This document shows positions 23,899 to 37,923 of a stretch of 64,000 nucleotides of DNA, one piece after another. Made by a program: the position numbers and the translations under genes. This DNA comes from Linepithema humile (taxonomy: Eukaryota; Arthropoda; Insecta; Hymenoptera; Formicidae). Under the pieces are notes generated by a model. The model had not been told where the DNA came from, did not search any database, and worked only from the letters and a program-made list of their open reading frames with translations. The stretch's first letter is position 1. Each line of letters begins with the position of its first letter. The DNA lies in assembly GCF_040581485.1 (NCBI RefSeq), contig NC_090133.1, positions 27,120,139-27,184,138 of the forward strand, given 5' to 3'.

Positions 23899-24125
23899 GT
23901 ATATGTAGGACAGAAAATATATACACAATAAACATGATTCGACTCAAATAATATTCCAAAATCCAGTATGTGTGTGATACCAGTATGTGTTCTACACGCG
24001 ATCAGGAAAATACAACAAACATGAAAGTAGTATAACGTATGTATATTACAAGTAAATTGATATATATAAAAAGACGTTAATTAAATATTTTGAAGTACTT
24101 AAAATAGAGAAACACAAAAATTGAC

Positions 24126-26636
24126 ATGTTTTTTATATATAAATTGGTGTTAATAATTTTATTAAATGGAACGTACGCGTATATCACGCAAGAAATAGAA
24201 ACAATATTGCTGCCAGCATTGAATTTGAGAAGCACAGAGAAAGTACGTTAGTTCAACAGCTTCACTCATTGTTCAATGTCTAAAATATTCGATAACTGTC
24301 ATATCTTTTATTTATTGTCATCTAATTTTCAGATATCGTTAACTCTTAAAGTCTTTGGAAAACAGATTCAGTTAAACCTGCGTAAAAACGACCAAATAGT
24401 TTCTAAATTTAAAGTATGGAAATATGACGCAACAGACATCACAAAAGAATTGTCGGAATTAAATGCATCGGATTCTTGTTATTTTATTCACAAAGATCAA
24501 ATCAGCACTGCGGCCATAAACTTTTGTCAAGAACATGGTTGGGTCAGTGGTACCATATAAAAAACAACTAATTTTTACTTTTAGTCTCAGTTTTGCATTG
24601 TTTTAGTCTCAGTTTTGCATTGTTTTAGTCTCAGTTTTGCATTGTTTTAAATATAAACATGTCACGCAGGATCAATAATGTATATTTTCAAAAATAGGAA
24701 GGATTTATTTTTCTGAAAGACGAAACATTGGAAATTAGACCATTGCGGAATGACTTTGCGTTTTTGTCGTCAATTGACGATCTTTGCGTTAAAAAAGAAA
24801 TTAATATTTCATTTGGCAAACCTCACCTAATTAAAAAATCATTACAATTATCTGCTGATTCAAGTTTTCATAATTCGGATAATTTTAAACTGAAGCGACG
24901 TCATGTACAAAATACGCAAGAAAAATTAAATATAGAACTGGCTGTTTTTTTCGACGAAGCCGCATATCGTACGTTCACGCTTTTTCTGGGCAAAGATGAG
25001 AATATATTGCGCATGTTGATATTAGCATATGTGAATCGTATCCAAGCTGTATTCCATCATCCAAGTTTGGGTGTTTCTATCGATATTTTGTTGGTGCATT
25101 TAGAAATTATGGAAGAACAACCATTAAATTTACCAGTTTTTGACGGCAACGCTACCAGACTGCTCAATTCGTTTTGTAAGTACGCGGAAAGTGTCAACCC
25201 TCCGGACGACAATGATCCGAATCACTGGGACGTTGGTCTTTATCTAACCGGAATAAACATTTATTCGGATGACCATTCTACCCTGGGAAGTTCCAACAAG
25301 AAAGGTGTGTGTGTCTCAAACTATTCGTGTGCGATAGTAGAATTTGGTGTTGCAAATACATTATCTTCGGGTTTTACATCGTCTCTCATTGCAGCTCATG
25401 AAATCGGCCATGTGTAAGTTAATATATATCAGTTTTCCGTACAAATTAAGTATAAATAGTATGTTTTAAAAAAATATAATTAATTTAATAATTTAAAAGC
25501 ACAAAGTAAAGAAACTTATTAAGAGATTTGTTCTTTTAAATGTTCAGTATTAAATAATAATAAATTTTAATATAAAAATATCTAAAAAAGTAATGCAAGG
25601 TAAAGCATATTGTTAAAATTAGTAATTTACTTATTTTAAAGTTTAGGAATGGAACACGATTCTGATTATGCAACTCCGTGTCATAAAGACAATTATATAA
25701 TGTCAGCTTCCCAGCTCAATCAAGGACAAATGACATGGTCCGAGTGCAGCCGTGAAGTAGTTAAAAATATTTGGTACGGATCGTGCCTTCGAGATTACAC
25801 GTCATCGGAAAATCTCAAAAATAAATTGAACCATTTGCGTTATCATGATTTACCCGGAAGACAATGGACCGCTAAAGCACAATGCGAAATATATTTTCGC
25901 GACGAAGATGCAAACGTAGTCACATTGCTCGACATATGTAAAATTTTACAATGTGAAACGCCACACAAGAAAGGCATTTACTTAACAGGACCGTCGTTAG
26001 AAGGTATGTTTCCTCTTGATGATCACTCAAATGGTTTATAGCTTAATTAATCTCATTTTTTTAGGCACTTATTGCGCACCTGGAAAGGAATGTCGAGCTG
26101 GAGAATGCGTTCCTGTTATCGTACCACCATACATTTTCAAGTATTGTGAAAATGATAACTGGAGTGAATGGAAAGAAGACAGCTGTCAAAGTAGTTGCTT
26201 AAAGAAATCTAAAGGCGTAAGAGTCAAACGACGTTCTTGCAAACATAAAAATGTTAAAACGTCGAATTGCGGAGGGCCATATTACGACGTGGTTTTCTGC
26301 GATGACTCGATGCTTTGCATTGAAAATCGCAGGACAATCTTCGAGTTTACTGCCTTCAAATGTAATGAATTCATCAGTATTGTAAAGCGTACACACAATA
26401 CAGAATGGATAGTCGAACTGGAAAGTGGGCCAGGAGTTCAGGTGCTTCATAATATCGCGGAACCGTGGCAGGCCTGTACTATACACTGCCGCAAAAAAAA
26501 TTCATCAACTCCCTACGCACCACGCTTGGAAATGCTCGGCATTAATATGGACCCATACTTTCCGGATGGGACGTGGTGTCACAATAAAGATGGCCAGGAT
26601 TATTACTGCCGCCAACATTACTGTCTGCCGGAATGA
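24126..26636 (+). CDS. ADAMTS-like secreted zinc metalloprotease, unit 4
   Basis: Exons 24126-24242, 24333-24542, 24698-25413, 25642-26003 and 26065-26636 give 658 aa. Exons 1-3 resemble unit 3 (LLPALNLRSTEK; AESVNPPDD), whereas exon 5 is of the unit 1/2 type (ISIVKRTHNTEWIVELESGP), so the gene is a mosaic. The zinc site HEIGHVLGMEHD begins at residue 343, the Met-turn is YIMSA, and TSP1 WSEW is at 501. The protein ends CLPE because a TGA replaces the last three or so codons seen in sister copies; the final Cys is kept, so a functional effect is unlikely. Confidence 0.9.
24583..24648. repeat. 22-bp minisatellite, three copies, in intron 2 of unit 4
   Basis: Three consecutive copies of AGTCTCAGTTTTGCATTGTT plus TT. 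Unit 3 has a single related copy, so the expansion is private to unit 4. Confidence 0.9.
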
Positions 26637-27770
26637 TATTCTTAAGTATTTTTGTGGGATTTGAACAAAAATCGAGGAAATAAAAATAATAAAATAAACG
26701 TAAATCAGATTAAAATTGTTGGTCAATTCGTTTAATACCTAATTTTTGATTGCACAATCTGTTATGTTAACATTTGTTTTCTCTCATGCTTTTCTTCATA
26801 GAGACAGATGGACGAAGAATTGCGTCAAATTATCAGGATTTAAAACGAATTCCATCGATTAGCATTATTAAAAACGTATGAGACGATAAAAAATAATAGA
26901 TAATAATTAATATGTGCAAAAATAATGTTAGCAAAAATAAAAAATAAAAAGCGAAATTAAAAAGAGATACTTTTGTTCCGTACGAAATTTTATTCCATAC
27001 GAGACAAAAATAGTGTGGAGAGAAAATGAATGAGAACGACAACGTTGCTCACTATGTTATGTATTCTAATGGTTTGCCAATCTTTCATTAATACTAATAC
27101 AGAAACAATATTTGTAAAAAAAAAAAAAAAAAAAAATAAAGAAAATTGTCTTACGTAAATAGAGAATTTTTAGAATTATTTGGTGCAAATAGTTATTTAT
27201 TTATTAAACTTACGAGTTTGTTGACCAAATACGACAAAAGTGGGATGTCAGAGACGGATGAATTTCAATATATTTTCTACCTCGGTTAATCAGAAAATCA
27301 ATGATTAGATGTATTTTCCTTTTATAATATTTGATATCTATAAGGTTTAATTATATATCCGCAATATTATATTATAGTAATTTAATTTGTTACGATTCTC
27401 TAAATTTTATTATCAATTATAATATATGTAACGGTTGTGAATAATGTTTCATGTACTACATGTACATTATAATTCCCATTTTTTTTAATTCCATCGTTAT
27501 TCCAAGTAAAACGTGCGAAATAAACAATTCAAAATCAAAAAGGAAAATATTTAGAAATATGCAGCATATAGGGTACAAACAAACAGTAAGTGTCATCCGA
27601 CACAAATGGCAAACCAAGAAGCCAGTATGTGTTTTATATACGCGATCAAAAGATACGACAAACATGAGACTATTACAACGTATATATATCGTATCTAAGT
27701 AATTTGATATATAAAAAAACGTTAATAAATTATTTTAAAGTACTTAAAATTGAAAAACGCAATAATCAAC

Positions 27771-30248
27771 ATGTTTTTTATGTTTAAATTGGTGCTAATA
27801 TTTTTATTAAAAGAAACGTACGCGTATATCACGCAAGACATCGAAAGAATATTGCTGCCGGCATGGAATCCGACAAGCGAACAGGAAGTACGTGTGTTTT
27901 ACTGTACTATTTTATTCATTGTTCAACGTCCCAAATATTATTCCACAATTATTAAGTCATTTCTGAATTGTCATTTACAGATACCATTGATTCTAAAAAT
28001 TTTTGGGAAACAGATTCAGTTAAACTTGCAAAGCAACGATCAGATAGTATCGTCCTTGTTTAAAACATGGAAATATGACGCAAAAGAAATCACAGGACTA
28101 TCGCAATTAAACGCATCGGATTCTTGCTATTATTTTCATAAAGATCATATCAGCACTGCGACTATAAACTTCTGTCAGAAACATGGATGGGTCAGTGTCA
28201 TGTGAAAAACAAGTAGATTTAAATTTTAATCTTAAATTTTGTTTATTTTATATTTAAGCGTGACACACATAAAACTTAATGTACATTTTTTAAGTAGGAA
28301 GGATTCGTTTTTCTGAAAGACGACACATTGGAAATTAGACCTTTGCGAGATGACTATGCGTCTTTGTCCTTAACCGACGATCTTTGCGTTAAAAAAGAGA
28401 TGAATACTTCATTTGGCAAACCTCATTTAATTAAAAGATCTGTACAATTATCTGCTGATTCAATTTTTCATATCAATTTGGATAATTTTAAACTGAATCG
28501 ACGTCATGTAAAAAATACGGAAAAAAAATTAACTATAGAATTGGCTGTGTTTTTCGACGAAGCCGCATATCGTACGTTCACGCTTTTTCTGGGCAAAAAT
28601 AAGAGTACGTTGCGCATGTTAATATTAGCGTATGTGAATAATATCCAAGCTATGTTCCGTCATCCTAGTTTGGGTGTTTCTATCGACATTTTGTTAGTAT
28701 ATTTGGAAATTCTGGATAAACAACCATTGAATTTACCAGTTTTTGGCGGCGACGCTAAGAAATTGCTAGATTCGTTTTGCAAGTACGCGGAAAGTGTCAA
28801 CCCTCCGGACGATAATGATCCCCATCATTGGGACGTGGGTCTTTACCTAACTGGAATAAACATTTATTTGGAGAATAATTATGTCATAGGAAGAAGCAGA
28901 ACCTATGGTGCGTGCACTCTAAATACGTCGTGCGCGATAGTAGAATTCGGTATTGCAAATGAACTAACATCGGGTTTTGCATCAACTGTCGTTGCTGCTC
29001 ATGAGATCGGCCATGTGTAAGTTAATACATAACAACTTTCCAAACCAATTAAATGTAAATAATTTGTTTCAAAAAAATTTATTGAATTGTATAATTTAAA
29101 AGCACGAAGTAAAGAAACTTTTTAAGAGATTTAAATGTTTCCTTTAAATGTTCAGTATTAATTATTAAAAAATTTTAATGTAAAAGTATTTAGAATAAAT
29201 ATGCAAAGTAAAGCATTTTGCCAAAATTAATAATTTACTTCTTTTAAAGTTTAGGAATGCGACACGATTCAATGCCGTGTGATATACACGAATACATAAT
29301 GTCACCTTTCAAGCTCAAACGAGGACAAATAACATGGTCTGAGTGCAGCCGTGGTGTAGCTGAAAATCTTTGGCATAGAAAAAAGTGCCTTCGAGATCGT
29401 ACGAGACCGGCAAATCTTGGAGACGCATATGATCATTCGTGTTATGACGATTTACCCGGAAGAGAATGGACTGCCAAAGCACAATGCGAAATATTTTTTC
29501 ACGACGAAGATGCGAACGTGGTCTCGTTGCTTGATATTTGCAAAACCTTAGAATGTGAATCGCCTCACTATAATTTGCATTCCTTTACGGGACCGGCGTT
29601 AGAAGGTACGTTTCCTCTCCTACATTCTCAGATAGTTTACAGCTTAATTAATCTCATTTTTTAGGAACTTATTGCGCTCCCGGAAAGGAATGTCGCGCCG
29701 GAGAATGCATTCCCGTTATCGAACCGCCATATATTTTTAAAGATTGTGAAGAGGATAAGTGGAGTGAATGGAAAGAAAGCACCTGTCAAAGTAGTTGCTT
29801 GAAGGGATCTAAAGGTTTAAGAATTAAACGACGTTCTTGCAGACATAGAAGTCTCAGATCGGCGAGCTGCGAAGGACCATATTACGACATGGTTCTGTGC
29901 GATGATTCTTTACTTTGTACTGAGAAACGCGAGAGCATCAAGTCATTTGCTACAATAAAATGCACGCAATATAGCATTCAGGCAAAATTTTACAATTTAT
30001 CACTTAAAATAGAAAGAGCGCCGGGATTGCAGCCCTCTTATAATGCCGAGAAACCGTGGATAGCTTGTACTGTATACTGCCGATGCACAGTTACATTTTC
30101 TACATTATACGAACATTGCACACCAGGCTTGGGAAAGTTCAGTTTTGATATTGACCCATACTTTCCAGATGGGACGTGGTGTCATAATAAAGATGGCCAG
30201 GATTATTACTGCCGCCAACATTATTGTCTACCGGAAAGATACTCTTAA
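27771..30248 (+). CDS. ADAMTS-like secreted zinc metalloprotease, unit 5
   Basis: Exons 27771-27887, 27981-28190, 28298-29016, 29250-29605 and 29665-30248 give 661 aa. The start is the ATG at 27771: the upstream ATG used in units 6 and 8-11 (MKNAKIN) is here TTG. The signal peptide ends ETYA, and exon 1 continues LLPAWNPTSEQE as in units 7 and 8. The zinc site is HEIGHVLGMRHD from residue 344 and TSP1 WSEW is at 500. The Cys-rich domain (KCTQYSIQAKFYNL...) pairs with unit 3. The TIR element is absent upstream. A poly-A tract at 30368-30391 follows the gene. Confidence 0.9.
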
Positions 30249-30483
30249 GTATTTTTGTGAAATTTTTGACATGTCAAACCTTGCTTCATGGAACAAATAA
30301 ACAAAGAATTATGTCAAATTATCAGCATTTAAATCGGGTTTCGTCGATTAGCATTATTAAAAACGTCGAAAAAAAAAAAAAAAAAAAAAAAAATAATAAT
30401 AAATAATAATTAACGTGTTTGCAGAAAGCGAAAATAAACATTTAAATACAGAAGAAGTACTTTTATTCCATACGAGACAATGT

Positions 30484-30650
30484 GTCTACACTGCCGCAAA
30501 AAAAATTCATCAACTCCCTACGCACCACGCTTGGAAATGCTCGGCATTAATATGGACCCATACTTTCCGGATGGGACGTGGTGTCACAATAAAGATGGCA
30601 AGGATTATTTCTGCCGCCAACATTACTGTCTGCCGGAAAGATACTCTTAA
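30484..30650 (+). pseudogene. Orphan exon-5 3' end downstream of unit 5
   Basis: The unit-5 3' flank runs normally to GAGACAATGTGT and then jumps into the last 55 codons of a unit-4-type exon 5 (CRKKNSSTPYAPRLEM to CRQHYCLPERYS and stop), followed by unit-4-type 3' flank (TAAGTATTTTTGTGGGATTT). The frame is open, but there is no acceptor or upstream exon. It keeps the terminal RYS that unit 4 has lost. It is a clear recombination junction with TGT-scale microhomology. Confidence 0.85.
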
Positions 30651-31487
30651 GTATTTTTGTGGGATTTTTGACATGTTAACAAGAATCGAGGACATAGAAA
30701 ATAATAAAATAAACGTAAATCAGTTTAAAATTGTTGGTCAATTCGTTTGGTACCGAATTTTTGATTGCACAATCTGTCATGTTATTTTCCGTATCTTCCA
30801 TGCTTTTCTTCAAGGAAACAAATGGACGAAGAATTGCGTCAAATTATCTAAAACAAATTTCAACAATTAGATATATTAAAAACGTAAAAGAAAATAATTA
30901 ACATGTTAACAAAATGCAAAAATAAATAGTTAAGTAAAGAAGTGGTATTTTTATTCCGTACGAGACAACGTGTCGAAAGATAGTAAACAAGAACGACAAC
31001 GTTACTCATTATGTTGTATATTTTAATAATATACTAATGTATCATTAATAACTTATACAGAAACGATTAATCAAAATAATAAAAAAAAATTTTTTTAATT
31101 TTATTACAAAATATAATAATTTTCAAAATTATTTGTTACATACTGTTATTTATATTGGACACATAAACTCCACAACCGAATACGGCACGCCAGGAATGAA
31201 TAAGTTACAATATATTTTCTAACTCAGTAAATCGGTAAGCAATTGTATTTTCTTTTGATATAAAAATTGATATTTACAATGTTAAATTGCGTTAGCAATA
31301 TTAAGTTCCAGTCATTTTAAAATTTTCATCAATTAAAACTTTTTTGCTTTTGTGAGAAATGTTTGCGAACAGTGTTACATATTCCACATATCAATCATAC
31401 TTTGCATTTTATAAAATTCCACTGTTTGCCAGTATTAAATACAATGAAATATACAAATCAGAACCAAAAAGAACAATACATATATAA

Positions 31488-31590
31488 AGAATGTCCTAAT
31501 AAAGTGTATATACATTTTACCAACATATATTATAAAAAAATAGACGGATATTAACTTGCTAAGTGTGTATACATTCCATTGGGACATTCT
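31488..31590. mobile_element. TIR element upstream of unit 6
   Basis: Ends AGAATGTCCTAATAAAGTGT and the complement of the right end ACATTCCATTGGGACATTCT; about 103 bp, closest to the copy before unit 4. Confidence 0.6.
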
Positions 31591-31783
31591 GTATATGTTG
31601 CACAAAAGATTTATACACAACAAGTGTCACCCGACACGAATAATATTCCGAAACCTATATGCCAGTATGTGTTCTATACGCGATCAGACGATACGATAAA
31701 CGTGAGACTGTTATAACGTATGTATATGACAAAAAATTTCATACATAAAAAGACGTTAATTAATCATTTTGAAGTATTTAAAA

Positions 31784-34289
31784 ATGAAAAACGCGAAAAT
31801 CAATATGTTCTTTACATTTAAATTGATGTTAATAATTTTATTAAATAAATCGTACGCGTATATCATACAAGATATCCAAATAATATTGCTGCCAGCATTG
31901 AATTTGAAAAGCACAGAAAAAGTATGTGAGTTTTACAGCGTCACACATTGTTCAATGCCTAAAATATTCGATAATTGTCATATCTTTTATTTATTGTTAT
32001 CTAATTTTCAGGTACCGTTAACTCTTAAAGTCTTTGGAAAACAGATTCAGTTAAACCTGCGTAAAAACGACCAAATAGTATCTACATTTGAAATATGGAA
32101 ACACGATGTAACAGGCATCACAAAAGAATTGTCGGAATTAAATGCTTCGGATACTTGTTATTATTTTCACAGAGATCATATTAGCACTGCGGCCATAAAC
32201 TTTTGTCAAAAGCATGGATGGGTCAGTGATACTATATGAGAAACAAATAGTTTTACTTTTAATAATAATTTCTTTTTCATTAATATGTAAGTATGACACG
32301 AAAAAATATTAATGAATAATTTTTGAAGGTAGGAAGGATTTATTTTTCTGAAAAACGAAACATTGGAAATTAGACCTTTGCGAGATGACATTGCGTCTTC
32401 CTGCTTAATCGACGATGTTTGCGTTAAAGAAGAAATTAACATTTCATTTGGTAAACCTTACCTAATTAAAAAATCATTACAATTATCTGCTGATTCAAGT
32501 TTTCATAATTTGGATAATTTTAAACTAAAACGACGTCATGTACGAAATACGCAAGAAAAATTAAATATAGAACTGGCTGTTTTCTTCGACGAAGCCGCAT
32601 ATCGTACGTTCACGCTTTTTCTGGGCAAAGATGAGAATATATTGCGCATGTTGATATTAGCATATGTGAATCGTATCCAAGCTCTGTTCCATCATCCTAG
32701 TTTGGGTGTTTCTATTGATATTTCGTTGGTATATTTGGAAATTATGGATAAACAACCATCAAATTTGCCAGTTTACGGCGGCGATGATGAAAAACTATTC
32801 TATTCGTTCTGCAATTACACGGAAACTCGTAATCCTCCGAACGACAATGATCCGAATCACTGGGACGTTGGTCTTTATCTAACCGGAATAAATCTTTATG
32901 AAACCTTGCAAGGCGTAATCCTAAATAGTAGCCTAGGTATATCCGACAGAAATAGTGTGTGCAACTTGACTGAATCGTGTGTGGTAGTGGAATTCGGTAT
33001 TGCGGGTAAAATATCCTCGGGTTTTTCATCGTCTCTCATTGCTGCTCATGAGATTGGTCATGTGTAAGTTTATATATAATAATTTTACGTGTAAATTAAG
33101 TATAAATAATATGTTTCACAAAAATTTATTAAATTGTTTAATTTAAAAACAAAAAGTAAAAAAACTCCTTTAAGAGAATTGCTCTTTTAATTATTCAGTA
33201 TGTTAATTATTAATAAATTTTAATATAAAAATATTTATAATAATTATTGCTAAATATAGCAAAATTAATAATTTCTTTGTTTTAAAGTTTGGGAATGAAA
33301 CACGATTCCGACTATATAAAACCATGTGATACAAACAAATACATAATGTCATCTCGCATATCCAATCAAGGCCAACTAACATGGTCCGAGTGCAGTCGTA
33401 ATATAGCTGAAGGACTCTGGAAAACAAAAAAGTGCCTTCGAGATGGTTCAAAAAATCTTGAAAACGCATATGACCATAATACACAGTATCAAAATTTACC
33501 TGGAAGACAATGGAGCGCCAAAGCACAATGTGAAATATTTTTTCACGACGAAGATGCGAACGTAGTCTCGTTGCTTGATGTATGCAAAACCATACAATGT
33601 GAAACGCTTCACGATAATTTGAATTTCTTTACGGGACCGGCATTGGAAGGTACGTTTCCTCCCCTGCATTCTCAGATAGTTTACAGCTTAATTAATCTCA
33701 TTTTTTAGGAACTTATTGCGCTCCCGGGAAGGAATGTCGCGGCGGAGAATGCGTTCCCGTTATCGAACCGCCATATATTTTTAAAGATTGTGAAGAGGAT
33801 AAGTGGAGTGAATGGAAAGAAAGCACCTGTCAAAGTAGTTGTTTCAAGAAATCTAAAGGCGTAAGAATCAGACGACGATCTTGCAAACATAGAAGTCGCA
33901 GAACGGCAAGCTGCAAAGGGCCATATTACGACGTGGTTCTGTGCAATGACACTTTACTCTGTACTCAGAAACGCAAGAGGATCAACTTATTTACTACAAC
34001 AAAATGCACGCAATTGAACTCTTATGCAAAATTGAACAATATAAATTTAAGGATTAAATTAAAAATTGAGCCAAAATGGCAGGCTGCTCATGATGTCGAG
34101 AAACCGTGGATAGCCTGTATCATACACTGCCCAGAAATAGAATTTTCTACTGGTGACGTACACTTGGAAATGATCAGAATCGGTGTCGATCCATACTTTC
34201 CAGATGGAACGTGGTGTCACAAGAAAGATGGCCAGAATTTTTATTGTCGCCAACATTATTGTGTGCCGGAAAGCTACAGCTGTTGTTAA
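31784..34289 (+). CDS. ADAMTS-like secreted zinc metalloprotease, unit 6
   Basis: Exons 31784-31921, 32012-32221, 32333-33063, 33288-33649 and 33709-34289 give 673 aa, the longest of the array. The ATG at 31784 adds seven residues (MKNAKIN) before the Met used in units 1-5; either start leaves a valid signal peptide ending KSYA. The zinc site HEIGHVLGMKHD begins at 355 and TSP1 WSEW at 513. The Cys-rich domain is the most divergent (LKIEPKWQAAHDVEKPW; ending ESYSCC with two extra Cys) and matches the orphan fragments at 9489 and 22505. Exon 2 begins with Val (GTACCG) rather than Ile. Confidence 0.9.
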
Positions 34290-35342
34290 GAAATCATCAA
34301 CATCTGTGCACGAGTATCATGGAAAAAAAAATTATGATACGCGCAAAAATTAATTTAGTTGTTCAAATCGTTTGGTACCGAATAATCGATCGATCATTGT
34401 TAACATCTGTTTTTCGTTTCATTCATACCTTGCTTAAGAAAAGCAAATAGACGAAGAACTTTCTCGTATTATCAGCATCTGAAACCAATTCCGTTAGTCA
34501 ACAATAATAAAAGCGTGAAAAAAACAAAAAATATAATAGGTAATAATTAATATTCGCAAAACAAGAAAATAAATAACTAAATAAAATAGAGATACTTTTA
34601 CTCCCTACGAGACAATATGTCGAGAAATAGTGAACGAGAACGACAACGTCACTCGCTATGTTGTATATTTTAATTGTCTACCAATGTTTCATTAATAACT
34701 TATGTAGAAACAAATAATAAGCAAAAAAATTAAAAAAATTTCATTACCTAAATAAAGAATATTCAGAATAATTTAGTACAAATTGTCATTTAATTATTGA
34801 ACTCATGAGCTCGGTAACCGAATACGGCACGACGCTTGCAATGGATATAATTTAATATATTTTCTAACTCATTTAATCAGTAAATCATTGATCAGTTGTA
34901 TTTTCTTAAAATATATTTGTTGTTTATAAGGCTAAATGGCATCCACAATGTTATGCTCCAGTCACTCTAAATTTATCATGTATTAAAATTTGTTTAACGT
35001 TTGTGAATAATGTTACAAATTTAACATATAGATCATAATTCGCATTTTCTAAAATTTCACCGTTTTCACAAGTATTATGAGTAGAATTTACAATTCAGAA
35101 CCGAAAAGAAAAGTACATAAATTTATGTAGCATAAAGTATATATACACATAAACAATAAGTGTCACACGACACGAATGATACTCCTGAACCTAGATGTTT
35201 ATATGTATTTTATACGCGGCCTCCTAAGCATAACGAACATGCGAGAGTTATAACGTATCTACATAATAAGTGATTGCATATATCAAAAGACATTAATTAA
35301 ACATTCCCAAGTAAATAAATTAAAAAATACACGAGCACCAAC

Positions 35343-37923
35343 ATGTTTTGCATTTTGAAATTTGTGTTAATAATTCTATTAAATAAAGCGTACGCGACTA
35401 TCACGCAAGACATCGAGAAAATATATCTGCCGGCATGGAATCCGACAAGTGAACAGGAAGTACGTGCGTTTTATTGTACTACTTTATTCATTGCTCAACG
35501 TTCCAAATATTATTCCATAATTATTAAGTCAATTTGGAATTGTTATCTAATTTACAGATACCATTGACTCTGAAAGTTTTTGGAAAACACATTCAGTTAA
35601 ACCTACGTAGAAACGACCAAATTGTATCGTCTACGTTTAAAGTGTGGAAACATGACGCAAAAGGTATCGTAGAAGATGCATTGCAATTAAACGCATCGGA
35701 TTCTTGCTATTATCTTCACAAAGATCATATCAGCATTGCGGCCATAAACTTCTGTCAAAAGCATGGATGGGTCAGTGTCATGTGAAAAACAAATAGAATT
35801 AATTGATTGTTATCATTTGAGCCATTCCTTTATATGTGTTAAATAGATTTAAATTTTAATCTTAATTTTTGTTTATTTTATATTTAAGCATGACACACAT
35901 GTGAAACTTAATGTACATTTTTTAAGTAGGAAGGATTCGTTTTTCTGAAAGACGACACATTGGAAATTAAACCTTTGCGAGATGACTATGCGTCCTTAAT
36001 CGATGACCTTTGCGTTAAAAAAGAGATAAATATTTCATTTGGCAAATCTCACGTAATTAAAAGATCTTTGCATTTATCTACTAATTTAACTTTTGATAGT
36101 TTGGATAATTTTAAACTAAAGCAACGTTATGTACGAAATATTCAAGAAAAATTAACTATAGAACTGGCTGTTTTCCTCGACGAAGCCGCATATCGTACCT
36201 TCATGCCTGTTCTGGACAATGATGAGAAAATGTTGAATATGTTGATATTAGCGTATGTGAATAACGTCCAAGCTATGTTCCATCATCCGAGTTTGCTTGT
36301 TTCTATTGATATTTCGTTGGTGTATTTAGAAATTATGAAAGAACAATCGTCATATTTGCCAGTTTTTGACGGCGACGATGAGAAACTGCTCGATTCGTTC
36401 TGTAATTACGCGAAAATTCGCAATCCTCCGGACGACAATGATCCGCTTCACTGGGACGTTGGTCTTTATCTAACCGGAATAAATATTTATTGGGCAAAGA
36501 AGGGCGACATAGGTACCCTTGGATTATCTCACAGCTATGGCGGGTGCAGCTTAAATGAATCGTGCGCGGTAGTAGAATTTGGTATTGTCGGTTTTCTGAC
36601 CTCGGGTTTGTCATCGTCAATCACTGCTGCTCATGAGATCGGTCATATGTAAGTTTGTATATAATAGATTTACATATAAATTAAGTATAAATAATTTATT
36701 TTATGAGAATTTACTAAATTTTTTAATTTTAAAGCAGAAAGTAAAAAATTTTTTTAAGATTTGTTCCTTCAATCATTCAGTATGTAAATTATTAATAAAT
36801 TTTAAGATTAAAGTATTTAGAATAAACAACACAAAGTAAGGCATATTGTCAAAATTAATAATTTATTTCTTTTAAAGTTTAGGAATGGATCACGATTCAG
36901 AACTGTGTGGACCACACGAATTTATCTTGTCACCTATCAGATATCGTCAAGGCCAAATGACATGGTCCGAGTGTAGTCGTCATACAGCTTTAGAACTCTG
37001 GCATACAAAACCATGCTTTCGAGATCATACGAAAAATCTCATAGACGCATATAACCATTCGCGTTATCACGACTTACCCGGAAGAGAATGGACCGCCAAA
37101 GCACAATGCGAAATATTTTTTCGCAACAAGGATGCGAATGTCGTCTCATTGCTTGATATATGCAAATCCTTAGAATGCGAAACGCCTGACAAGAATGGGT
37201 ATTACTTTACGGGACCAGCGTTGGAAGGTACGTTACCTCTTGCTCATCTCTCAAATAGTGGCTTTATGTGGTGGTGTGTGATGGTGCGGTGGTTGCGTGG
37301 CGGTGTTTGAGTGTGTGGGATTTATGGTTTGATTAATCTATTTAAATCTTATTCTTTTAGGCACTTATTGCGCACCCGGAAAGGAATGTCGCGGCGAAAA
37401 ATGTGTGCCCGTTCTGCAACCGCCTCTCGAGTATTGTGAAGCAGATAACTGGAGTGAATGGAAAGAAGATACCTGTCGAAGTAGTTGCTTGGAGGAATCT
37501 AAAGGCGTAAGAGTCAGACGACGTTCTTGCAAACATGGATTTCACAGAACGGCGAGTTGCGAAGGACCATATTACGACGTGGTTCTGTGCAATGACTCGA
37601 TGCTTTGCGCTGAAGATCGCACGGCAATCTCCGACTTTGCCGCTATGAAGTGCATCGAAATTAGCAATATTATAAAAGATTCAGAATTCGGGATCAAACT
37701 AGGACAACAGCCGGGATGGCAGATCGCTCATAATGTTATTGAACCATCGCAGGCTTGTACTATATATTGCCAACAAAATGATTATGTTGTCAGACCACTA
37801 CTCTCGCATTTGCTCCAATATGATTTCGACCCATACTTTCCAGATGGAACATGGTGTCACTATGAAGGTGGGCAGGATTATTACTGCCGACAACATTATT
37901 GTCTGCCAGAAAGCTACGCTTAA
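35343..37923 (+). CDS. ADAMTS-like secreted zinc metalloprotease, unit 7
   Basis: Exons 35343-35459, 35558-35770, 35930-36648, 36878-37227 and 37361-37923 give 653 aa. Exon 2 has one extra codon (VSSTFKVW), as in units 8-11. The zinc site is HEIGHILGMDHD from residue 345, with Met-turn FILSP, in which Leu replaces the usual Met. TSP1 WSEW is at 497 and the Cys-rich tail ends CRQHYCLPESYA. Intron 4 is 133 bp, about twice the usual size, because of a G/T-rich insert. Its exon 5 type is closest to units 8-11, so it probably shows the full-length state before their truncation. Confidence 0.9.
37258..37331. repeat. G/T-rich insert in intron 4 of unit 7
   Basis: About 74 bases made almost only of G and T, with repeated GTGGTG, GCGGTGG and GTGTGTGGGA words, in an otherwise AT-rich intron that is about 60 bp in the other units. 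Confidence 0.6.

Noticed and set aside
24583..24648. CRISPR-like array
   Set aside because: The three 22-bp copies are directly adjacent without spacers and lie in a eukaryotic intron; they are a minisatellite.
27750..27887. A longer unit-5 start at 27750
   Set aside because: That codon is TTG; the ATG at 27771 gives the same signal peptide as units 1-4.
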